DNA of 17,256 bases from Hyphochytrium catenoides. Taxonomy: Eukaryota > Sar > Hyphochytriomycetes > Hyphochytriales > Hyphochytriaceae. Under the pieces are notes generated by a model that saw only the letters and a program-made list of their open reading frames with translations, did no database searches and was not told the origin of the DNA. Positions 10,085 to 17,256 of the stretch are shown piece after piece. A program made the position numbers and the translations under genes. Each line of letters starts with the position of its first letter. The stretch's first letter is position 1. The stretch lies in assembly GCA_900088475.1 (NCBI GenBank), contig FLMG01000362.1, positions 7,501 to 24,756 of the forward strand. The letters are read 5' to 3'.

Positions 10085-13000
10085 CTAAGATAACTCTTCT
10101 AAGTCTATATCAGGTAATGGTACCTTCCAGTAGTTGTGCTCATTAAAACTCTCATCGATGGGATGCCGGCCGGCGCTTCGCGCTACCGGAGGAAACATTG
10201 AGTCCACGAGATCGTTGATCTTGGCGTACGACTTGCGATAGGTATAGTTTCCATTGTGGATCTCACCAGACTTCTCCACAATGAAGGTCTTCCCTGAAAA
10301 GCAAAGCAAGAAACCATGCAAGTATATGTTAGACAGCACGAAACGGAGAGAGAGAAAGAGAGACAGGTTCAGCATAGAGAGAAAGAGGAAAGCTGTCAAA
10401 ACTAGAGAAAGGGTAGGGTGTGTGAGTGAAGGAAAATTTAAGAGGAGAGAGCCAGCGACATGCTCTGCGAGAAAAGTAACAAGGCAGATGTGAGGGCAAA
10501 GAGAGCTGTGGGAGCCCCTGAGCGAGCCCGAAAGGTAGAGCAATAGAGAGCCGCATCCTCTTAGGCAAAATAGAGGGTAAGCTTTAGCATATCAGACTGT
10601 CCGTGAGGTCCATCAACGAGACAGAGTGTGCCCTCGGCATCCTTTACCTATGGGAATCCCTCCCTCCAAGTACGCGCCAATCTCAGAGGTCGAGGTCCCA
10701 AAGCCTGCATAGAGTGGGCTCTCATCCGGAGGGAAGAGTCTTCTGATATGCTCCAGAACAGCGGAGATGAAGGCGTGAGACGCGCTAACATCCCGGGAAA
10801 TGGACGCCAGAAGCCGGTCAGGGGAGCAGAGCACAGGACCTTTAGGTAGTTGAATGTTGTCTTGGACAATGCTGTCTAGGTACCCACGAGTGACCTTCGT
10901 TTGACCTTCAGGTTCAGAGCCAAGATGAGCGGGCCGCGGAGAGGGAGAGGATAGAGCAGAGCGAGAGAGACAGATAGAAAACGACACAAAGAGGCAGAGA
11001 GAGAGTATAGAAAACGAGTGAGGGCAACGGGACATGTCTCAACAGAGTTATGATCAATGCATTCAAGAAAGGAAAGCTTCCAGATATTTAGCGAAACGAC
11101 AGGAAAAGAGAGAGACGGAAAGAGAACGAGAAAAAAAACAAAACGTACACTGATGCGCGCAATGGAGGTGGAAGAGAGAAGGGGGAAGGGAAAGAAGTAC
11201 GGCTAAAGCAAGAGAAGATATACAGCCTATAAGGAGAGGAGATTAGAAGACGGGAAAGAAGGTGAGCAGGCAAAGAGAGAAAGAGCGCGAGAAAGAGAGA
11301 GAAACAGAGAGAAACAGAGAGAGAGAAGGGATGCGAAATGACTGACCTATGGCCCTGGAGGTGAGATATACAATCTGATAGCCATTCTTCGCGATATTGT
11401 GATAGAGCTGCGCCACTCCAGGCTGCGACCGCTCGCCACGTCCTACCATTGGAATGATGGACCCGATGATCTTGGACTTGATGACAATCCCGTCCACATC
11501 GCTGATGATCAGCTTCTGCTGTGGACTCAATAAATAAATGCAAGCGCTGACCACCTGCTCGCCCTGCATCCGTGAGGAGACGATGAAGTCTACGGTGTTG
11601 GGGCCTGTTAAGGGAAGCGGTAGAGCCACAGGTAAGGACAAAGGCGAGAGACAAGCGAAGAGACTAAGAAACAACCACAGGGCACAGAGTAAAGAAAGGA
11701 AATGGAGCGGCATCCCAGAGTTGGGAAAGAAAGAGGGAGATGCAGCGGAACCAGGGAAACGAGCAGTCTAAGGTAAGAACATCGAAGGAACCTTATAAAG
11801 GTTCACACCTTCTTTCAACTGCATGGCATCTAGCTGCTCTTGGGAAGGGTGAAGAGACTTTCGATAGAAGGCAGATGAGCCATTGTCCACATCTTCACCG
11901 GCGTCAAAGCTTCCAAAGGACGTCATCCGCCGGCTGCGCTTCTCTCTCCTCTCCAACATCACGGGAGACGACTCCGCTCGGTCCCTTTCCCGTACGTCTC
12001 CCGCGCGAGCTGTCCAAGAGTCGGCTCTAGAGCTGTTATTGATGGGGTCAAATGTCTCTGTCGGGGCTTGTGCCAAAGGAGGTCGACAGACAAGAGAGAC
12101 TGTGTCAGAAGTTTAATAGGCCATGCCGCGGTTAGGGACGCCAAGACTAAAGGACCCCAAGGATGGAGGAAGTGTGAAGGCGTTCCCTCTCTCTTCACTC
12201 CTTCCCAAAGCTCTTCTTTGCCTCACTCTTCTAAGTTTGCAGCTTGATCATTCCTCTCCTCCTTCTCACTTTCCCTCACTTCTGCTGCAACGAGCAGGAG
12301 TCTTCAAACAAAGATAGTGTCTTCTTACCCTCGCCTGCCGCGGTTCCTCTCCTGAACCATGTCCTCCAACTCCATCCGCTTGGTCGCTCATCTACGAGCT
12401 CGGAGGGCGGTGCTTGGGGCTCTAACTCTCGGACAAGATCATCAAGAGTAGAGAGAGGAAGAGGAGAAGCAAAGAGGAGTGACGACACGACATAGGAGCC
12501 CGCTACCGCCCAGGGGTAGAGACGGCCGCCGATCATGAAGAGAAGGTTCGGGTCATGGAGAATCTGGGAAATAGAAATGGTAAGTAGGTTTGGCCAAGGA
12601 AGAAAAGGTAGGGGAAGGGAGCAAAGGGACCGGACAGCGGGCATCGGTGGGTCAGTAGCTGCCTCAAGAAGAGAAGCAACGTGAGAGAGAAGCGTGAAGG
12701 AAATGAGGCAAAAAAGCAAAAGAGAGTAAAGAAAGACATAGCCACGTGAAGGAGAAGATAAGGTCAGCAAGGAAGAGCTTTCCCTGTCGACAGTATATCT
12801 CTGGGGTTAAACAGAGAAAAGACAAGCAACGCCATAGGCTACCTGTGGGTCAGCCCTGAACTGCTCTTCTGTCACGACGTTTTCTCTGAAGATTTTCTCT
12901 GCCTGGTCCTCGCTTCGTGCGGCAGTGATTAAGTCGGCACAGAGGGACATCACAGGCAACTCCTGCTTGGTTCCTGGTGAATGAAGCTGTGAACGCAGGA

Positions 13001-15377
13001 TGGTAGGAAGGCCCCTAGTGGGGCAGACATGTAGGGAGACAAACAGGGACCGGGAGAGAGAGAGCACAAGACGCCACAAATAGAGAGGCAGAGAGAGAGA
13101 CTCTTTGTTACGGAGGGACGAGGGACGAGGGCAAGGAAAGAGAAGCGAAGAGGTTTCTGGATAAGGTCTCTACCATTTGGGACTCCTGTGCCGGTGCCTC
13201 TATATCCGAATTTGCCATGGGTTTCGTCTCCAAGCTTCTGTTCTCTTTGCTTATCCGTGCTTTCTGCTACCTCTTCGTCACCGGAAAGCGTTGGACTTAG
13301 GGGCTCTCCTCCCTCCGAGGTCTTTTCGTCAATCCTGGGTAAGCCAGAGAGGGAAGAGGAGGTAGAAACCGCAGATAGTTCTAGAACAGAGGGTTAGTGC
13401 GAAGGCGACGACTGGCTTACCGAGAGCAGAGACGGTGAAACGAGAGAGCAGCAAATGGGAGAACAGAGAGAATCAAATCGGCGCAGAGATTGTGTTTGCA
13501 GAGCTAGACTAGAAGAAGAAAAGAGAGAGAGAGAGAGGCAGAGGTCGGTGTAAGAACCTTGATTAGTCCCGCAGGCAAAGTTGGCTAGCTCTCCTCTCTC
13601 TTCTTTATCGAGTGAAGGTTTCAAGCGAGCAGTGAGTGACTCTTCACAGAGCTCCACACTCTCTCGGGTCCCGCTCTCTAGCTCGAGGCCTATAGGGGAG
13701 TCTTGCCCTCCTGATCCTTCTGTTGACTGTCCCACGCCCTCTCCCAAGAGTCTCTCGGCTGCCCTCATTCGAGGAAGAGAGGAAGAGGGAGAAAAGTCCT
13801 CCTCCGTATCGTGTGCGTCAAAGTAGAGGCTAATATTACGGCTGCCGAGGTCTAATCCAGGGTTCATCCCGCCTTCTACACCGGAGCAACTGCCTCTGGG
13901 AGAGGAAGACGACGAATGGGGCTAGAGCCGAAAGGGTTGAATGACAACAAAGTGGATGTGCGTGTGTGAGTCAGAATATGAGGGAGAGCGAGAGATAAAC
14001 AAGAGAACAGAGATGGAAAGACATATTGAAGAGAGTCAGAAGAGAGACTCTAGAGCTCCTCTTTCTCTCTCCCAGCGGGGCAGTAGATCAAGGAGACAGA
14101 AGAGCGTAAACGGAGACACCAGTTCCCTTGTGGAAGGTGGGGTGCGGCCTCACGTGAGGCCTAGCCTAAGAAGATAACAGGTAGATAGCGACTCGAAACG
14201 CTGGCCGGCAGACCTTCATTTGACCGCCTTCTGCTCTCAGGTCGTGAGAAGCGTCTCTCCCGCTATCCTCAGAGGGACGAAGGGCGGCCCGCGGAGAGGA
14301 ACCCTATGACAATGCTCACTTTTACTCAGGGAAAGGGTTCGAGCGAGAGTTGTGAGGAAGAGAGAGAGTAGAAGAAGAGAGAGAAGGGTGGAGAGCGAGA
14401 ACCTAGTCCATGCTGGAGATGTGGAGCCCCTCAGGAAGCTGTCTCAAGAGAGGTTCCAGGAGAGCAACCACAAAAACAGAGAGACACACGTCATAGATCG
14501 TGCTCTACCTGCGGCGTCCTGGTTCGCACTGGAAGGTCGCCCCAGCCCCAGCTCCAACTGCAGAAGGGAGAGAATAATGAAGGTCAAGGTTCTCTCCCAG
14601 CAAGAAAGGAAGAGAAGAGCAGCCTCACCCAATCTCTTCTCCCTGTTCCACGCTCTCCATCACGGAGCGGGCAGCTTCTGCGGTCGCGTCATGCTTCACA
14701 GAAAGAGATAGGTTTCTTCGTCTGCTTCTCCTAGGACAATCAAAAGCAGTACGGGGTTAGAAGCTATACGGGAGAGAAAAAGAAGGGAGAGAAACGCTGA
14801 GATCTAAAGAGCAACCTAGAGAGGCAGAACCGGTACCGAGCTGTAAGAGGAAGGATGCTAAGCTCTGGAGAGGGGCAGACAGGAATGTAATTGAAAGTTC
14901 AGCCACAGGCGAACTTTGAGGCAAAAAAGGAGAGAAAGAGAAAAGTCTTTCTTACATTTCTCTCTGTCTGCTAAGCTCGGCACGGCTCCTCTCGTCTGCT
15001 ATTGGCTCCAGGCTACTACTGGTGGCAAGGTCAAAGAGTCATTTTTGGGGGATGAGAGAGATTGAGAGGAGAAGGCGGAAGAAAGAGACGCTAAAGAAGA
15101 GGAGGATTCATCACCATAGTACTAATTAGAAGAGAGTACGGGAGAGATAAAGCCGGCAATGGAGGAGAAATGAAAGGACTCGACAGAGAGGGAGAGAGAG
15201 AGAACCACGATAAGTTCTTTGGCTCTCTTACGGCATGTCCAGCACGGCCTTCATGTCCATCCTGCCGCTGAGCTCCAGCGCCTCCATTCCCTCCGTAGAA
15301 GAAAGGAACTGGGAAACATCAGTCTTCTCTTTTCCGTCACGGTTTGCCGTCTCTCATTCGTTCTTCTTGCCTCTTCC

Positions 15378-15434
<57 letters not shown>

Positions 15435-15811
15435 TCTCTGTGCATACACCGCAGGAAGATTCTCACCTGTGACTCTCTTTCTTCGTCGGTGAAAGGCAGG
15501 GCTAGGGGAGAAGTGACATAATCTTCTTGCACAGGCTGGTAGGTGCGCTCCACAAAGAATGCCTCTCCGGCAGTTCCCAGCTGAAGAGAGAGAAGAGTAA
15601 AGAGCAAGGAGGTGTCAGGCACCGAAGGGCTTGTAGCTGAACCTCACTAGGAGAGAGAAAGAGAGAGAGGAAAAGATCAAACATGCTGATGTTTAGATAA
15701 GAGACGCAGAATATTGCGGGGAGACCAACCGTGGTCGAGCACAGCAAGGACGCCACATAGAAAGAAGAAGAAGAAGAGAAAGAGAGAGAGAGTGAGAGAG
15801 AGAGAGAGCCC

Positions 15812-15842
<31 letters not shown>

Positions 15843-16588
15843 CCAGAGAGAGAGTGTGAAGAAAGAGTGGGAGCCGGAGCGAGGCGAGAGACAGAGGCAA
15901 AGAGAGAGAGAACAGTAATAGAGTGAACGGAGAGAGGGGTAAAAGAGACACCAAAGCTAGAGAGGGAGAAGAGACAGAAAGAGGAGGGAGGGAAAGAGAG
16001 ATAGAAAGGAGAGAGAAAGAGAGAGGAAGAGATATTGACCGAGCAGCCGATGAGAGCACCATAAGGTGGCGCAGGTAATGGGCTAAGCAGAGTGGACAGA
16101 GATTAAGGGCATAGAATATCTTTGCCTACCTTCATAGTCACATCTTCAACCGGGATGCCGTTCACTACAAGGCGAACTAACTTCTCCCGACTGCGGAGAA
16201 GCTGCCATAGGAAGGAGAGAAGAAAGTAGAAAGACACAGGATCAAGAGCTGGACGGCATTAAGCAAAAGGCAAAAACAGAAAGAGAGAGAGGGAGAGAGG
16301 GGGAAAGAGAGAGGCGAACCCTATGAAAGATGGAAAGGAGAATAGCGATGTCCAGCTCATCAGACCTGCAGCTTGCCGAATCTGACATGGAACGGCGTGC
16401 ACAGAATCGTTCCATCAGAGTGTCTGACAGCGATCACGTCTATAGCACCGCTCAGAGTGGCCTGCAAGGGGAGAAGACCTGGTCTTAGGCCTTATAACAT
16501 ACTGCCCAGAAGCCTTCGCCTCACGCCTCACCTGATTGAGGTCCAACGCGCTGGAGACATAGTCCCAGCTGGACCGGATGACATTCAT
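10085..16588 (-). CDS. LPIN: Lipin / PAH1-family protein, 16 exons, ~860 aa, with altered catalytic motifs
   Basis: Exons (5' to 3'): 16588-16532, 16461-16366, 16201-16130, 15580-15467, 15308-15232, 15018-14956, 14730-14629, 14557-14509, 13921-13558, 13380-13174, 12973-12843, 12563-12329, 12099-11809, 11604-11347, 10905-10648, 10293-10085 (TAG). All 15 introns are GT-AG and in phase. Lipins convert phosphatidate to diacylglycerol at ER/nuclear membranes. N-LIP (about residues 1-105): an in-frame TAG lies 12 codons before the start, then [22 protein letters not shown] and GEAFFVER. Mid-region: WSWGWGDLP (about 195-203), SLCADL (about 410), DPNLL plus WSWRTWF (about 448-514), and basic/Ser motifs near 161-169 and 572-585. 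LNS2/HAD (about 620-800): DVDGI (655-659), [16 protein letters not shown] and YAGFG. The catalytic aspartates D655 and D657 are present, but motif I Thr is Ile and other motifs diverge (see findings). Exons 9-10 and the 587-nt intron 8 are the least certain parts; a small exon could be missed there. Confidence 0.88.
10330..10400 (-). repeat. GA-rich (sense CT-rich) tract in lipin intron 15
   Basis: The + strand is rich in GAGAGAAAG-type sequence, so the lipin pre-mRNA is CU-rich just upstream of the exon 16 acceptor at 10294. It is an imperfect repeat, typical of the introns of this gene. Confidence 0.6.
11270..11330 (-). repeat. Imperfect (CT)n-type tract in lipin intron 14
   Basis: The + strand carries AGAGAGAAAGAGCGCGAGAAAG and AGAGAAACAGAGAGAAACAG units, so the sense RNA is pyrimidine-rich. 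It lies inside intron 11346-10906. Confidence 0.6.
13520..13538 (-). repeat. Short (CT)n tract in lipin intron 9
   Basis: A pure GA run on the + strand is CT on the sense strand. It lies just downstream of the exon 9 donor at 13557. Confidence 0.7.
15378..15440 (-). repeat. (GA)n on the sense strand in lipin intron 4
   Basis: The + strand has a CT microsatellite, with a pure run at 15393-15427 and interruptions at the edges. In the lipin transcript this is (GA)n, opposite to the usual intron bias in this window. It lies between the exon 4 donor (15466) and the exon 5 acceptor (15309). Confidence 0.95.
15770..16030 (-). repeat. (CT)n-rich sense tract in lipin intron 3
   Basis: The + strand is (GA)n, with a pure 28-nt run at 15813-15840 and long imperfect GA stretches on both sides (15775-15808, 15900-15912, 15960-16030). 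In the transcript this is (CU)n, upstream of exon 4. Confidence 0.9.
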
Positions 16589-17189
16589 CGCGCCGAAGAA
16601 GCGATCCTCCTTGTTGATCTCCCACTACCATGCATTCCAGCGCCTGATCAGAAGAGGAAAGGGCAGCCGATTGCGCCCTAAGAGCGTAGTATCGGGCCCA
16701 TGATGAGAACTGGAGACGCAGATTTCTGCAGATGAAGCTTCACAGAGCTCAACAAGTGCGGTGCCGGCGCCGCTGCTGCCTTTCCCTCTCGCCCGCGGGG
16801 TTCTGACGGGGCCCAAGCTTCACATCCCGGCGGCACATCTTCAGACCAGGTTGATGTCCAACCCTACAAAGATAAAACCCCTTTAAAAACCCCAATATTC
16901 AGCACAATTGCTTGTTCTACTTAGCCTTCACTTTTTGTTTTTGTTAATTGTTGTCAGCATTTTCATAAAAATATCACTTTATATTCCTAGCAAACGCGGA
17001 ATACGTTCAGGGAACTATTGGAGACCGGCGTTCTGACTCTCCTTCAGTACCTGTTACTATTCCGCCCTTGTCCTCAGAGCTTAACCCCTTGACAGTAGAA
17101 GGTCTGAGGATAAGCCGCCTAACGATCCATTGATGGTTTTATAAAAAAGTTGGTGAGAGCAAAGGAAAGGGAGAGAGAGAGGAGAGAGC

Positions 17190-17241
<52 letters not shown>

Positions 17242-17256
17242 CAGAGAGAGAGAGGA
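16589..17256. promoter_or_regulatory. Lipin 5' flank with AT-rich stretch
   Basis: No supported gene lies here. An AT-rich block at about 16865-16990 contrasts with the surrounding balanced DNA and is a plausible promoter or nucleosome-poor region for the minus-strand lipin gene. A symmetrical TTTTATAAAA lies at 17137-17146, about 550 nt upstream of the lipin ATG. Open frames at 16373-16681 and 16625-16816 are shadows or lack any domain. Confidence 0.4.
17169..17256. repeat. (GA)n microsatellite at the right edge
   Basis: A nearly continuous GA dinucleotide tract on the + strand, with occasional AC or CG interruptions, runs to the end of the window. By analogy with the rest of the window it could be intronic sequence of a minus-strand gene or a UTR. 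This cannot be decided here. Confidence 0.9.

Noticed and set aside
14400-14450. Possible extra lipin exon on the minus strand reading [11 protein letters not shown]
   Set aside because: It runs into an in-frame TAG and has no in-phase GT donor. Exon 8 already joins exon 9 in phase without it.
15235-15622. Long frames through 15219-15622, including one joining the GEAFFVER exon to an Arg-Glu repeat
   Set aside because: The Arg-Glu part is the intron 4 microsatellite. A clear GT donor at 15466 ends exon 4, and exon 5 resumes at 15308 in matching phase.
15502-16062. 186-aa minus-strand Ser/Leu-rich frame
   Set aside because: It is low-complexity sequence from the (CT)n-rich lipin intron 3 and shows no domain.

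Overview
The window is nuclear DNA from an intron-rich eukaryote, most likely a unicellular protist. I can assemble four protein-coding genes, containing 31 introns in total. All the introns I placed are GT-AG, and every join keeps the reading frame. The stops used are TAA (one gene) and TAG (three genes), with no in-frame TGA, so nothing suggests a variant code. Base composition is balanced and the proteins are compact, without the long low-complexity insertions typical of coccidian apicomplexans. Introns are CT-rich on the sense strand and often contain (CT)n microsatellites. I cannot name the organism. A cryptophyte-like or alveolate alga or protist would fit, but that is a guess. There are no prokaryotic operons, CRISPR arrays, insertion sequences, viral genes or recognisable tRNA/rRNA genes.

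Layout. 1-2086: no convincing gene; the first ~1.45 kb is purine-rich, with degenerate GAA/GAT/GAC/AGC trinucleotide-type sequence. 2087-5462 (+): eight-exon mitochondrial acyl-CoA thioesterase of the ACOT9 type. 5463-6210: convergent 3' intergenic. 6211-6770 (-): two-exon mitochondrial small-subunit ribosomal protein mS33. 6771-7424: divergent promoter region, carrying a perfect inverted repeat of two E2F-like sites. 7425-9672 (+): nine-exon DCC1 (DSCC1), a subunit of the Ctf18-RFC cohesion clamp loader. 9673-10084: convergent 3' intergenic. 10085-16588 (-): sixteen-exon lipin / phosphatidate phosphatase family gene encoding about 860 aa. 16589-17256: lipin upstream region with an AT-rich stretch and a terminal (GA)n tract.

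The genes are unrelated housekeeping functions (mitochondrial acyl-CoA hydrolysis, mitochondrial translation, replication-coupled cohesion, lipid phosphatase/regulator), arranged as two convergent pairs around one divergent promoter. I see no new multi-gene system. The most interesting points are the lipin, whose scaffold is intact but whose catalytic motifs are altered at several normally conserved positions; inverted (CT)n/(GA)n intron repeats that flank lipin exon 4; and the E2F-like palindrome between mS33 and DCC1.
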